64,000 bases of DNA from Ensifer sp. IC3342 (GTDB lineage Bacteria; Pseudomonadota; Alphaproteobacteria; Rhizobiales; Rhizobiaceae), in NCBI RefSeq assembly GCF_020193655.1, contig NZ_JADYVE010000009.1, forward strand, positions 1-64,000, written 5' to 3'. The notes beneath the pieces were generated by a model. That model was given only the letters and a program-made list of their open reading frames with translations. It had not been told where the DNA came from and ran no database searches. The translations under genes and the position numbers were made by a program. The number at the start of each line of letters is the position of its first letter. The stretch's first letter is position 1. Positions 43,778 to 53,626 of this stretch are shown one piece after another.

Positions 43778-44820
43778 CCTGGGATCAGCCGCAGCACATA
43801 GGGAAGCAATGCCAGGGACCGCTGTTTGACAGGGGCCTTGTGAGGTGACTCTCCGCTTTTGCTGAAGGAAGCCCTGTTAGCCTGGTACCAATCATAGGTT
43901 TCAATAATCATCTGGGAATTTGAGTATCTCGGTGCATACCCAAGTTCCTTTCGCGCCTTTGAGATGTCGAAATACATTGATCGTCCATACATCAGCGAAT
44001 GGTATGGCCCTAAGGGAGAGAGACCGAGTGCGCTTGCCAGATTCGCTGCAAGGGCAGCCGGTCCCATCGGGATCGACTTGATTCGACTTCCGGTTCCGGC
44101 ATGATCGATTACCACTTGCAGAAGTTCACGCATCGTCCCGAACTTGGCAGCACCAATGTTGTATGTGGCAAAACCCTTTACATTCGAGGCTGCTATGCAC
44201 GCCCATGCTAGATCATCCGAGTGCACGAATTGATATTTGTTATTGCCCCCACCCAGCACCGGAATGTCGAGCCCCCGTTCAATCCAGTCAAAGAGGATTT
44301 GGACGACGCCCTGGCGGCCATATCCGAGAACAGTGCGGGGGCGCACAATCGCCACATCCAAGCCATGACGCTGCATTGCTTCCTTACAGATAATTTCTCC
44401 CGCGAGTTTCGCGCGACCATAATCTTCCGCCGGGTTCGGTTCTGTCTTTTCTGTTACGGGATTCGATTTCGGCGCACCGAAAACAGCGCTTGAGGACGTA
44501 TAGACGAACTTTTCGATTCCCGTCGCGACCGATTCGTCAACAATGATCTGCGTGCCGCCGCTGTTAACGGACCAGAAGAGGTCTATTTCCTTGGCCAGCG
44601 GTACTTGCGCAATGTTGTGGAATACCTTGTCTATTCCGGATAGTGCTTGCTTGACCGCGTTTCGGTCGAGAATTGTGCCCCTGAAAAATTCCAGATTAGG
44701 ATGACTGAAGCCGGGGGGATTCAGGTCGAACACGCGAACGTAGGTTCCTTGTCTAAGCAATTGCTTGCTCAACAATTCCCCAAAATATCCGGAGCCGCCG
44801 GTAACGAGTGCTGTTTTCAC
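43774..44820 (-). CDS. Extended SDR: NAD-dependent epimerase/dehydratase
   Basis: A 348-residue extended SDR. It starts MKTALVTGGSGYFGELLSKQ with the GxxGxxG nucleotide site; the YxxxK pair is in AEDYGRAKLAGE, and IVRPRTVLGYGRQGVVQ and KELGYAPRYSNSQMI are conserved downstream parts. It belongs to the same broad family as the protein at 38372-39463 (3-beta-HSD/UDP-sugar epimerase group). It is the first gene of the minus-strand operon epimerase - SMR - small protein - GMC. A basic, Pro-containing tail ends the protein. Confidence 0.87.
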   Translation of the reverse strand: MKTALVTGGSGYFGELLSKQLLRQGTYVRVFDLNPPGFSHPNLEFFRGTILDRNAVKQALSGIDKVFHNIAQVPLAKEIDLFWSVNSGGTQIIVDESVATGIEKFVYTSSSAVFGAPKSNPVTEKTEPNPAEDYGRAKLAGEIICKEAMQRHGLDVAIVRPRTVLGYGRQGVVQILFDWIERGLDIPVLGGGNNKYQFVHSDDLAWACIAASNVKGFATYNIGAAKFGTMRELLQVVIDHAGTGSRIKSIPMGPAALAANLASALGLSPLGPYHSLMYGRSMYFDISKARKELGYAPRYSNSQMIIETYDWYQANRASFSKSGESPHKAPVKQRSLALLPYVLRLIPG

Positions 44821-45206
44821 TATGCCTGCCTACACAAATTACAAGAGCACTGATCGAAGTCTTCGACTGGCGGACCCGTCTTGAGGTACGGATTTGCAAG
44901 AACTTTTCATGTTCGGCTCCAGTCGATTGTGATATGTACCCGATGGCCCGAGGAAGTTCTTCACTATTGCTTCGGGTCGCCAGCCAGGCGGTCCCGCAGC
45001 GTGTTTGTGGATAGCTATGCATGGGTCGTGCCAAGCGAGAAAATCGTTCCAAAGCAACACGGTCACGTCGATGGCGTTGTGCCTCGCCCTCGCCGAATGT
45101 CGCGAACTCGACAAGCTCAGTGGAACAGCGGGCACCTAGTCGGCTCCGATACACGGCTGCGCTCGTACCTGGTCCAACCCGGAGACATAGGTAACAGTTT
45201 GCACCT
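44821..45206. other. Intergenic region without recognised genes
   Basis: About 385 bases holding the presumed promoter of the epimerase operon (minus strand). Open frames here have no family features and no repeat or RNA was noticed. Confidence 0.4.
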
Positions 45207-45720
45207 CAGACATGGGTGAACGGGTTGTCGATGGTTTGCAAGCACTCTGCTCCAGGTCGATATATCCGAGATCATAGTGCATGAAGCTGACGAGCCAAAT
45301 GCCGTCATCGACTTTCTTGATTCCGAGCCTTTGCCTGGCCATGATGCTGGAGATGTTGATCTTCTTGCGGTGCATGCAGATGCGGCCGAAGGCAGTGACG
45401 AGCGCATCTCTGTCGTGGAACGGGGTCGATCTCCGGCAGGCCGTCATAGGCTCTTAAAGATGGTGTAGACTTCGGCTGGCATTCTCATGGCGAGCGCCTC
45501 ATGGGGCCGCTCTTCATTGAATTCGCTGATTAAGGCATCGAATCGCGCCGGCTGCTGCAGGGCGTTCACACCTGGCGGCCTGGTCGTCTCCCGCTTCAGG
45601 ATCAGATGCATGTGCTCGTGACGGCCGTTCTACCCGGGAAGGCCCCGTCATCGAGACCTTCGTCCGCCTCTTCCGGGAAGTATCGCCTGACCCGCGGCTC
45701 ACAACCTCATAAATCATGTT
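45207..45720 (-). pseudogene. IS481-family transposase, C-terminal remnant
   Basis: The minus strand reads in two frames as the end of an IS481-type integrase: VNALQQPARFDALISEFNEE, RPHEALAMRMPAEVY (the DDE glutamate region), then after a frameshift RICMHRKKINISSIMARQRL, GIKKVDDGIWLVSFMHYDLGY and DNPFTHV with a stop at 45207-45209. The N-terminal HTH and the first catalytic acids are missing. Its right end abuts the stop of the GNAT gene. Confidence 0.8.
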
Positions 45721-46208
45721 TCGTCGTCACCCTGGTCGGCGAAACACTTCTCGTAGAAGATCACTGCATATCCGTGCAACACCCCTTCTCCGCGGGGGAT
45801 ATAGCCAGCCGTCTCATAAAGTCTTTGAGCCCCTACTTGGATCGTTGTCGTATCGAGCTTTATCCACTTGAACCCTAGAGCAACGGCTCGCGATTCCAAT
45901 TCGCTAAGAATCCTCCTCCCAAGTCCTCGTCGTTGAAAGGCCGGATCGACCCGCATACGTTTCAACTCTGCGACCTCATCGTCAACTGGTTGCAATCCAC
46001 CCATAGCAGTGAGTTTGGAACCGATAAGCGCTACTACGAAGTCGCCGCCTGATGCGATATATACTTCGTCGATATTGTTTAAGTCATCCTCCCACCCCCC
46101 TTCCGGAGCACGCACACCAACAGCCTCAGACGCTCGCCTATGCAGAAGCCACACATCATCGGCATCCTTTTGCTCAAACCGCCGGAAGATGACGTCGTTT
46201 CGAGACAT
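45714..46208 (-). CDS. GNAT-family N-acetyltransferase
   Basis: A 164-residue acetyltransferase. Motif A is RVDPAFQRRGLGRRILSELE (the acetyl-CoA loop RRGLGR), followed by ALGFKWIKLDTT and the C-terminal AQRLYETAGYIP typical of GNAT proteins. AGAGGTAATG precedes the start at 46208. It is transcribed in the same direction as the decarboxylase and nucleotidyltransferase genes upstream, about 197 bp away; it might acetylate an amine made by the decarboxylase, but this is a guess from position. Confidence 0.87.
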   Translation of the reverse strand: MSRNDVIFRRFEQKDADDVWLLHRRASEAVGVRAPEGGWEDDLNNIDEVYIASGGDFVVALIGSKLTAMGGLQPVDDEVAELKRMRVDPAFQRRGLGRRILSELESRAVALGFKWIKLDTTTIQVGAQRLYETAGYIPRGEGVLHGYAVIFYEKCFADQGDDET

Positions 46209-46404
46209 CGGTCATTACCTCTTAGGAGTCCGACACCCAGCCATGGCACTAGGGCTGCGCGAGGTCAGCATCGCCGGCCTCAACGAGTTGGCAGCGGCGC
46301 TGGCATCGTTCGACGCGAATCGGTCTCGAGGCGCAAAATCCCGTCCTTCGAGGAAGAAGGAGAAGGATGATGCGAAGCAGGCGACAATCAGTCAGGGAAA
46401 CGCT

Positions 46405-47955
46405 CTAGTATCTGTTGCTGACACCAGTAACTTCGCGACCTATTTTCTTGATATGCTCCAAGCTTTCCTGGAGCATATGCGACGTAATCTCTGGATTTCC
46501 TGACATATACCTCAAGCAGAATATCCTGCCCTGAGGCTCACTACTGAACTTTCGAGAGTCGTCCTTCAGCAAGAACCCATGGAAGTAAAACTTGCCTAGT
46601 TCGCTCATCCGCCCGTATATAGACCTATTTATTTGGGATACTTCGTCCAGAGAGAGCGTCGATCCGGCGCGCCCAACGTAAACAAATGGAACAGAGTTGA
46701 TGTCGGGCGTACTGAGCAGAGTTTCGAACGCACTGTCCGCGTCCACTTGATGATAGAATTGCTCGGCTAACGCGCAACGCCGGTCCACTAGACTGGCCAT
46801 TCCATCCAGCCCCAGCTTTTTGATTTGCAGATATAGCTTCAGGCTTGAAAAGGACTTACTTCCGATCCCTGGAGTGAGTTGCCCCAACGACCAAGGGTCG
46901 TCCATAACGAGGGTCGAAGAGGTCCAAAACCCAATGAACTCAGCAGGATTCCGGACGAGGAAGTAACTGCAGGTGTAAGGGACCGAGAGAACTTTGTGCG
47001 GATCGAGGGAGATCGAATCCGCGCGCTCAATTCCCTGGAGTCGACTGCGCCGCTCTTTGCTGAACAGCAATTGGCCGCCATGGCATGCATCAACATGGAT
47101 CCATGCGTCTGGTGCGTGCTCTTTCACCAAATCAATGACGCTATCGATCTTTTCAACCGAAAGCGTTCGTGAATCCCCAGCGTTGATTACGACGCAGATG
47201 GGATACTCGTCGGAAGCCGAGCAATTTCGTAAAACACGATCGAGCTCTTCGAGATCATATCGAAAGTCACGTGTGGGTACCGGAATTACGGCATTGCTAC
47301 CCAAACCCGAGACAGAGGCAGCCCCCACCACGGAGTAGTGTGTCAGGCCCCCGGGGATCAGTATTTTGGCTTTTTTGTCATTGCGCAGCCCATCGTTCGC
47401 AACTGTCGGATCGAAACGCTTCCTAGCCATGAGGATGCCATAGAGGTTGGCCATCGTGCCTCCTGTGACGGCTACTCCTCCTACGTCCAAGACCGACTTC
47501 ATTTCGGCCATGTCAGGAAACTGCGCCAATCTCCGAAGCCAACAGACCGTCGCCACCTCCACAAAAGTCGCGGCCCTTGCGGAGAAGGTCGAGTTGTTCA
47601 AGTTCTGCTGCGCGAACGCCTCGACCAAAGCGCCGGACAACGCCGCAACACCGTTGCCTGCATCGGGAAAACCCATGAAATTCGGTGAGGAGAAATTGAA
47701 GGAATTCTCTAGAACACGTTCAATCTCGTCTTCCAGTTCTTCAAAACTGCAGCCTCGAACCGGCGCTTGCCCTACGTACATCCGCTTTAGTCGCGCGTTT
47801 TCATCCGGGCCGTGACTGTACCCGGGCTCGGGACGCTTTTTGAAAGCAATGCATCGATCGAGGGTCCTGTGAAGCAAATCCGCCCCGGCGATCAGATCGT
47901 AGTTCTCCCCAACAGAGCGCACAGATCGCTTGCGGCCGCGTTCAATACCGTCCAC
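46405..47955 (-). CDS. Group II PLP-dependent amino-acid decarboxylase
   Basis: A 516-residue enzyme of the glutamate/aromatic amino acid decarboxylase type. The PLP lysine is in SISLDPHKVLSVPYTCSYFL (HK pair), the substrate-cofactor residues in WIHVDACHGGQLLF (D-A) and GGTMANLYGILMARKRF; the N-terminal SPNFMGFPDAGN matches the H-P-x-F-like start with variation. The start is a GTG at 47955 preceded by GGGAG. Product: a biogenic amine from an acidic or aromatic amino acid; the choice cannot be read by eye. It follows the nucleotidyltransferase gene after 34 bp, so the two are likely one operon. Confidence 0.88.
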   Translation of the reverse strand: MDGIERGRKRSVRSVGENYDLIAGADLLHRTLDRCIAFKKRPEPGYSHGPDENARLKRMYVGQAPVRGCSFEELEDEIERVLENSFNFSSPNFMGFPDAGNGVAALSGALVEAFAQQNLNNSTFSARAATFVEVATVCWLRRLAQFPDMAEMKSVLDVGGVAVTGGTMANLYGILMARKRFDPTVANDGLRNDKKAKILIPGGLTHYSVVGAASVSGLGSNAVIPVPTRDFRYDLEELDRVLRNCSASDEYPICVVINAGDSRTLSVEKIDSVIDLVKEHAPDAWIHVDACHGGQLLFSKERRSRLQGIERADSISLDPHKVLSVPYTCSYFLVRNPAEFIGFWTSSTLVMDDPWSLGQLTPGIGSKSFSSLKLYLQIKKLGLDGMASLVDRRCALAEQFYHQVDADSAFETLLSTPDINSVPFVYVGRAGSTLSLDEVSQINRSIYGRMSELGKFYFHGFLLKDDSRKFSSEPQGRIFCLRYMSGNPEITSHMLQESLEHIKKIGREVTGVSNRY

Positions 47956-47989
47956 GCGTTATTCTCCCGTTAGTTCATAAAAAAGGCGA

Positions 47990-48688
47990 TTAGCCATGCG
48001 CCCAAAGCATCAGGTCGCGCAGCCACTGCTTATGTTCCGGAGATGGCTTGTAGCCGAGGTGCTCAACCGGACGGCGTCCGTCGACCTCTCCCGTCAAGCA
48101 TCGAAAGAATTCGTCCTCATTGCGATAGTCAAAGCCATACACTTTCGAGATCAACAGATTCACCGACCGAGCGGCTCCTCTTGTTATTTTTTCATAGGCA
48201 CCTCGCCGGTCTACGAGAACTATGTGAGGGGTGGTTACGGCACTCAGGACTACCCGCATTTGACATAGCTCGGAGCGGAGAAATGGCTCTGAGAAATCAA
48301 CCATTGATATGGAGAAACCGCCATTACGTTTGAACGGCACCAGCGCTAGCGCCCCTTCGATTATACGCTCCGGAAGAACGACCTTATATTCGAATGGGAT
48401 ATCTTCATTTGTTAACGGCGGAGCACCTATTTTGTGGTTCATACGCTGTGCAAGGCTCGTGTATGCAGATCTGCACTGCGCGGTCACATCGCCGGACACA
48501 AAGAACTTAACGTCAATGTCTGTCCCACGCTTTCCTAGCGCATACGATCCAAAGATGAGGCCGAATTGGCATTCTTCACGCGTCTGCGCGAACTGCAGAA
48601 ATTCTTGAGTGACTTCGTCCGTGAAAGCCGCTCGCTCCGCCCAGGGACGCGAGTTTTTCGAAATAACGCGTGCAGACTGAAACTCCAT
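47990..48688 (-). CDS. Nucleotidyltransferase-fold protein (MNT/Pol-beta type)
   Basis: A 232-residue protein with the Pol-beta-type nucleotidyltransferase motif FGLIFGSYALGKRGTDIDVKFF: the G-S pair and, 10 residues later, D-x-D. The central strand carrying the third acidic residue could be VVLPERIIEGAL, less clear. The C-terminal part (about 150-232) is helical. It opens the operon with the PLP decarboxylase. The family covers antibiotic nucleotidyltransferases, toxin-type MNTs and ligase-like proteins, so the role is open. Confidence 0.75.
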   Translation of the reverse strand: MEFQSARVISKNSRPWAERAAFTDEVTQEFLQFAQTREECQFGLIFGSYALGKRGTDIDVKFFVSGDVTAQCRSAYTSLAQRMNHKIGAPPLTNEDIPFEYKVVLPERIIEGALALVPFKRNGGFSISMVDFSEPFLRSELCQMRVVLSAVTTPHIVLVDRRGAYEKITRGAARSVNLLISKVYGFDYRNEDEFFRCLTGEVDGRRPVEHLGYKPSPEHKQWLRDLMLWAHG

Positions 48689-49878
48689 CGACGCCCCTCT
48701 CGTTCGTGCCTAAGGTCGTTGCCCTTTCTACAAGCAATTGCTGCACCAAACGAGAAAACCATTTCAGAACAGCAGGATCGGCCTAGCAGCGGAGTGTCTT
48801 CTGTCCGACATATCGTCAAAAATCCGACAACGCGCGCAGTCGCTGTTATTTCGCTCGGCACATGATCGGGTCTTCCGCTTTTCGTGTTCCGGCAACATTC
48901 TGGTCACCTCGCATGATGCGGATGCGCGCGCAACTATGGACACACTTCGGCTCGATTGGAAGCATCTGCGCGAGCAGCTTGTGCTTTGGCCACCGCAGCG
49001 TCAAAGATCGGAAGTCTGGCTGGCTGCCGTCAGCGCAGATTCGTATCTCTCGCCTCAGGGTACTCGAAACCCAGTGGCTCCTATCGCGTATTGGTGAACG
49101 ACGCATCAAGGATGGCTCACTGAGTTGTCGGTGTAGGTACCGACACGCGTTCGCAGGACCAGCGCAGTCGTAAGGAACCAAACGGCGGCTGAGCTGGTAG
49201 CACCATAGAAGCAGCAGGCTATTCCCGACTCGGAAGCATCATACCATCCCCAAAATCGGCTCATCCCGCTTCTTTGGCGAAAATCTCATCCGCCCTTTCG
49301 TGGCTTCGTCACCGGTGAAGGACTTCCCGACACGACATGACCTCTTCTAAATCCTCGAAGACCGTTAGACGTCGCTCGACCATCATCACCAGCGAAATCC
49401 CCGTACCAGCCTGACATCAGGTTATGACATATGCCGACGCGACCTGATCGCTCGCTCCACAACGCCCATTGCATCGATCTGAACGGCGAGAGCCTCCGCC
49501 GAAGTCAACGACGTAAATTCGGCTCAGTTAGTACCAGCAGAACCCATCCCCGGGGCGCGCGCAGGCGGGCGTTCTTCGATCGTATCGACGCCAATCCTTC
49601 AACCTGTCGCTGGCCTCGCAAGCGACAGGAACCAGTGTCGGTTCAGGCATTCCGCCTCGAAGCGACCGTTAATGGTTCAATGAAGGCGCATTACGCGGCT
49701 TCCCAAACCGTGGAAATCTGCCGGGAAGTCGATTCGGTGCCCGGATCCTGTTGCACGGGGTCGTGGTTAGCCGACCTGCTCGGCACACAACCAGCGCCCG
49801 CTTTCGAGCAAGCCTCCGAGCTTGCGGCGAAACAATTTCCTGCAGCATTTCTCGGTCCAGCGTCAGTTGACGCCGAGT
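48689..49878. other. Gene-poor region of about 1.2 kb
   Basis: No frame with recognisable motifs could be read on either strand, although several medium-length open frames occur by chance. The composition is mixed and the region probably contains eroded genes or IS ends. It separates the decarboxylase group from the symbiosis-type regulators. Confidence 0.45.
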
Positions 49879-50484
49879 TCACGGAACGTCGAAACGCTTC
49901 AGCATCTTTTTGAGCTGGACGTTCTGCAGACGAAGCTTTTGAGCCAGCAGTCGTCTCAGCTCTTTGATTTCCTCGTCGAGGATTGCCGCTTCGTTGAAGA
50001 AGGTATCCCCGGACGACGAGGTTTGTACGGTCTCAGCTTCATTTCTGGCGACAGCGCTCTGCGCAACCACTTGGGCGCCGCCCTTCTTTGAACGTTCTCG
50101 ACGTTCGATCCCCGGCTTTCTTTGGGAATTTGCGCTTGTCTTGCTTTGCGGCCCCAGTGTACTCCCCGCCGCACCCGAGTGATTGGTTTCACTCGGCGGA
50201 GGGGTTTCAGGTTCTTGAATACCCATTGGCAGGTTCATTGGCTGCGAGAGATTGGGGTCGCTTTTCGGCTTGTCCGATAACATCGACACCTCATCAACCG
50301 GGACCACCGCATCGTGATCAGGTGTGCCAAAAGCTCCCGTTGTGTCGAACGGAAGTGGCGACTTGTTTTCCGTTTCGCTTTCGATCGCCTCGGGCTCAGT
50401 GTCAGGCACAATCAAGTTCGCTTGCACGTTCGCCGGTCGTCGCCGCGAGGCAAATTGAGCAAGAAATTTCCACGGTGTTTTCAT
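49879..50484 (-). CDS. SyrB-like protein
   Basis: A 201-residue protein, mostly low complexity and acidic/proline rich in residues 30-150, ending in a conserved-looking helix: DEEIKELRRLLAQKLRLQNV, QLKKMLKRF. The terminal E-x-K-x-L-R-x-x-L-A-x-K-L-x-x-x-N pattern is that of the SyrB family found on rhizobial symbiotic plasmids, where SyrB lowers expression of syrM. The start at 50484 is preceded by GAGGTAGGA; the longer frame has no such support. A candidate vir-box-like site (TTTGATTGAAAT) lies about 280 bp upstream. Confidence 0.6.
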   Translation of the reverse strand: MKTPWKFLAQFASRRRPANVQANLIVPDTEPEAIESETENKSPLPFDTTGAFGTPDHDAVVPVDEVSMLSDKPKSDPNLSQPMNLPMGIQEPETPPPSETNHSGAAGSTLGPQSKTSANSQRKPGIERRERSKKGGAQVVAQSAVARNEAETVQTSSSGDTFFNEAAILDEEIKELRRLLAQKLRLQNVQLKKMLKRFDVP

Positions 50485-50868
50485 CGTGTTCCTACCTCGA
50501 TAAACCTGAACTGCAATCCCGCTGCAGCCATGTACCTTCAAACGCCGTCCGGCCAGGCACCGTGACGTGCGACCGGCGAATATCTCCCCTGCTCAACATG
50601 GACTGAGGGTCATTGTCTCTACAAGCGTCTTTTGCTGACGATCCGTGCCGGTATCCACAACCGGCTTTGCATGGTCTCCGGAGCTCGCCGCCGGACCGCC
50701 GCAGCGCTTGAGAGCGGGGATTCTGATCCCTCCTTGTGAAGGGGAGCGCACAGCAAGCACCATTTGATTGAAATGTCCGTCCGTATGACGAGAGGATGCG
50801 ATGGAAACTCACCGGACCCGTTCGGCCCACCGCGGAGATGCGGCTCAGATACCGGAGAAAGTGCGTTG
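50485..50868. other. Intergenic region with a vir-box-like site
   Basis: About 380 bases between the SyrB-like gene and the end of the VirG-like gene. It holds TTTGATTGAAAT at 50763-50774, 10 of 12 positions of the vir-box consensus (TNCAATTGAAAY). No gene is recognised. Confidence 0.4.
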
Positions 50869-51585
50869 TCAATGACTGCGCGTCCTCAGGTCTTCAACCT
50901 TTACGTCGCTGTCGAAAACATAGCCGGCGCCCCGCTCGGTGCGAATATACTGCGCGCTCCGGCCCGTGCCCTGCCCCAGCTTGCGGCGAAGGCGCAGGAT
51001 CTGAACATCGATGCTGCGGTCATAGACCTCTTGATCATACACACGCGTCGCCACCAGAAGCTGCTCGCGCGAAAGGACCCGGCCCGGATTTTTGAGAAAG
51101 GCCATCAGCAGGTTGAACTCGCCCGCAGTGAGCTTGACTTCACGATCCCTCCCTCGGCGCAAACGGCGGCGCTTTGTGCTCACTCGCCAGTCATCGAAAT
51201 GGAAGATCCTGTTCCGGCCACGCTCCGGCTCGCGTAAAGCGGCACGCACGCGGGACAGGAGTTCTGGCAAGCCGAACGGCTTGGTGATGTAGTCGCGCAC
51301 GCCCGTTTCGAGTCCGGTCATTTTGTCAGCCCTATTAAGATCGTCACCGCTGATCATGATGATCGGAAGATCTGTCTTGGTGCCGAAATCCCGAACGAGC
51401 CGAAGACCATCTTCTCGGCCGAGGCTCAAATCAATAATTGCTAGATCAATCGGTTCGGAAGCTACTTTGCCGGCCGCCTTCTGACCGTTTTCGACCGCTC
51501 CGGCCCTAAACTCGTGCTCAGACAAGAATTCGACCAGCAGTTCTCTGAGCGAAGCGTCCTGACTGATAACGAGAATGTTTTTCAT
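50869..51585 (-). CDS. VirG-like OmpR-family response regulator
   Basis: A 238-residue response regulator. The receiver domain (1-115) has the phosphorylation aspartate in LAIIDLSLGREDGLRLVRDF, the conserved T/S (IIMISGDD) and K (DYITKPFG); the first acidic pair is weakened (ISQD where DDD is usual). The C-terminal winged helix (125-230) has KLTAGEFNLLMAFLKNPGRV, LSREQLLVATRV and YDRSIDVQILRLRRKL. The SLGREDG, KLTAGEFNLL and EVYDRSIDV blocks are especially like Agrobacterium VirG, which activates vir genes at vir boxes. The start is taken at 51585, directly before MKNILVI. No sensor kinase is adjacent. In some rhizobia VirG drives type IV effector genes. Confidence 0.82.
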   Translation of the reverse strand: MKNILVISQDASLRELLVEFLSEHEFRAGAVENGQKAAGKVASEPIDLAIIDLSLGREDGLRLVRDFGTKTDLPIIMISGDDLNRADKMTGLETGVRDYITKPFGLPELLSRVRAALREPERGRNRIFHFDDWRVSTKRRRLRRGRDREVKLTAGEFNLLMAFLKNPGRVLSREQLLVATRVYDQEVYDRSIDVQILRLRRKLGQGTGRSAQYIRTERGAGYVFDSDVKVEDLRTRSH

Positions 51586-52046
51586 CTTCACACCTGCTGA
51601 CTCGCTAAGGCTTGCTGGGCCATGCCAGCCAATATGGGGACAGTCAGCAGGTGGGACAATCATTATCAAGTGCATAGCAGAATAGCGCAGACAAATAGCG
51701 GCAGGGTGCTGCAGTGGACCACGAACTGAGCTCTCCAAGGCCGCTGGTCTTTGATGATCGCGTTTTGCTGATTAATCCCGAGAGTTGCCGGCGCGGTACA
51801 GCTACGTTGTGGGAGACCGATCCTCTTCCTGGTGCCTCGGTTTGCCTCCAGTCTTTCAGCACCGTCTTTGGCGTGTGTGCGTCTCACGGATTGCCTTCCC
51901 GTCGGCTTTAGTTTCGTTTCCGTTTATTTCAACTGAAACCCCCTAAACGTTGACATTGCCGTGTATTCATAGAGACTCTCCGATGATTAAATCGGTACCC
52001 ACGGTCTAGTTCTCACAAGATTAATCATGAATGAAAGGTACTCTTG
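51586..52046. other. Intergenic region with a strong vir-box-like site
   Basis: About 460 bases between the divergently oriented VirG-like gene and the otsA unit. TTCAACTGAAAC at 51928-51939 matches the vir-box consensus TNCAATTGAAAY in 11 of 12 positions. It could serve autoregulation of the VirG-like gene (340 bp from its start) or control the otsA unit downstream. Confidence 0.45.
51928..51939. promoter_or_regulatory. vir-box-like site
   Basis: TTCAACTGAAAC differs from the vir-box consensus (TNCAATTGAAAY) at one position and is nearly palindromic. It lies upstream of a VirG-like regulator gene and of otsA. Short motifs arise by chance, so the call depends on the VirG neighbour. Confidence 0.4.
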
Positions 52047-52226
52047 ATGGCACATTCGCCACGAAAACCAAAAATGTTTTTAACAAGACGCGACAATTCG
52101 GGATCTATACTCCAACGCATTGCTGACGTTGTTGCACGGAACTCATTGCCAGCAACTTTCAAACAACTGCAGAGCCGGGCTCGCGTGGCGATGCGGGGCG
52201 TGTCCGAAGATAGGAGGTGGAAATGA
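52047..52226 (+). CDS. Small basic hypothetical protein upstream of otsA
   Basis: A 59-residue basic frame (MAHSPRKPKMFLTRRDNSGS, then a helix LQRIADVVARNSLP). Its stop codon overlaps the otsA start by four bases (ATGA), which suggests that it is translated and coupled to otsA. A second ATG at 52044 is equally possible. No known family. It could be a leader gene. Confidence 0.45.
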   Translation: MAHSPRKPKMFLTRRDNSGSILQRIADVVARNSLPATFKQLQSRARVAMRGVSEDRRWK

Positions 52227-53626
52227 GTAGACTGGTCGTTGTCTCCAACAGGGTTACTCTGCCCGGCTCGCAGTCGGCAGGAGGGATGGCCGTTGCGCTG
52301 AACGCCGCGCTTCAGCGAAACAACGGTCTCTGGATGGGATGGTCGGAGAAGGTAAAAGCCGAGGAAGAACCGTCAACGTTGACGGAAAAGGAAGTCGGCG
52401 GCATTACGTACGCACTTATCGATCTCTCGCAGAAGGATCTGGAAGATTACTACTACGGCTTCGCAAACCAGATTCTTTGGCCGATCTTCCACAACCGTGC
52501 CGACCTTGCTAAATACTCCGAGGCGCGAGAGTCCGCATATTACCGCGTCAACGAAATGTTTGCAGATCAGTTGGAACAGGTCCTCAGACAGGACGATGTC
52601 ATATGGGTGCACGACTATCACCTGATCCCGCTCGCTGAAAAACTGCAGCAGCGTGGCCACAAAAACAGGATCGGCTTTTTCCTGCACACGCCGTGGCCGC
52701 CAGCGGACATCCTCTCCACCCTGCCTAACTATAATCGTCTGCTGCGCGGGCTTTCGTGTTATGACCTCGTCGGTTTTCACACCGAGAACGATCGCAACAA
52801 CTTCGCCGAATGCCTGCGCCGCCAGGAGTGGGGGGAACTCAACGGAGACGACTGCCGAGCCTATGGAAACGAGTTTCGCTGCGGCGTTTTTCCGATCAGC
52901 ATCGATACGGCCGAGGTCGCAAGGCTTGCCGAGCGCGACGACGATCTGCCGGACAGCTATTGCAGGTTTGCCGGTTATGACATCGCGATTGGCGTCGACC
53001 GTCTCGATTATTCGAAGGGCATCGACAATCGCATCGACGCCTTCAATCGTTTCCTCCGGAGCAACAAGCATCGCAGACGCAAGACCTTGCTGCTGCAGAT
53101 CACCCCAAAATCCCGCGACAAAATACCGGCATATCAGGCGGTTGAAAAGGCCGTCGCCGAGCTGGTGGGGCGCGTCGATGGGGAACTCGGAAGCGTCGGC
53201 TGGGTGCCTGTGCACTACATCAATCAGTCACTCGGCCAACCGGAACTGGCCCGCCTCTACCGCAGGGCACGCGTCGGCCTTGTGACGCCACTTCGCGACG
53301 GCATGAACCTGGTGGCGAAGGAATATGTCGCTGCGCAAAACCCGCGTGACCCGGGCGTTCTCGTGCTCTCGCGCTTTGCCGGTGCCGCCGGTGAGTTGGG
53401 CGAGGCGATTCTCGTCAATCCCTATGACCCGGAGGGCATGGCGAGCGCCATAGAAACGGCCCTCGACATGACGCGAGATGAGCGGATTAAGCGGTGGAGC
53501 GCGATGATGGAGAGGCTTCGCGAGCACGATGTCTATCGCTGGTGCGACGACTTTCTCTCAAAGCTGAATGCTGCGCCCCAGGGTTTGACGGCATCGTTGG
53601 ACCCGGCCTTGCCAGTAGCAGGCTGA
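52223..53626 (+). CDS. otsA: Trehalose-6-phosphate synthase OtsA
   Basis: A 467-residue GT20 glycosyltransferase that joins UDP-glucose and glucose-6-phosphate to trehalose-6-phosphate. Family marks: [11 protein letters not shown] start, GWSEKV near 33, [17 protein letters not shown] near 125, [14 protein letters not shown] near 148, [12 protein letters not shown] near 255, [21 protein letters not shown] near 352 and [14 protein letters not shown] near 383. AGGAGGTGG precedes the ATG. No otsB phosphatase follows, so that step must be done elsewhere. Rhizobial symbiotic plasmids are known to carry otsA copies; trehalose protects free-living cells and bacteroids against drought and salt. Confidence 0.95.
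   Translation: MSRLVVVSNRVTLPGSQSAGGMAVALNAALQRNNGLWMGWSEKVKAEEEPSTLTEKEVGGITYALIDLSQKDLEDYYYGFANQILWPIFHNRADLAKYSEARESAYYRVNEMFADQLEQVLRQDDVIWVHDYHLIPLAEKLQQRGHKNRIGFFLHTPWPPADILSTLPNYNRLLRGLSCYDLVGFHTENDRNNFAECLRRQEWGELNGDDCRAYGNEFRCGVFPISIDTAEVARLAERDDDLPDSYCRFAGYDIAIGVDRLDYSKGIDNRIDAFNRFLRSNKHRRRKTLLLQITPKSRDKIPAYQAVEKAVAELVGRVDGELGSVGWVPVHYINQSLGQPELARLYRRARVGLVTPLRDGMNLVAKEYVAAQNPRDPGVLVLSRFAGAAGELGEAILVNPYDPEGMASAIETALDMTRDERIKRWSAMMERLREHDVYRWCDDFLSKLNAAPQGLTASLDPALPVAG

Noticed and set aside
46255..46503. Lysine- and arginine-rich + strand frame starting near 46232
   Set aside because: It runs into the antisense strand of the decarboxylase gene and has no start signal or family likeness.
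50869..51585. TtsI, the type III activator of rhizobia
   Set aside because: TtsI is described as lacking the receiver aspartate, whereas this protein keeps it and matches VirG blocks; VirG-like was preferred.
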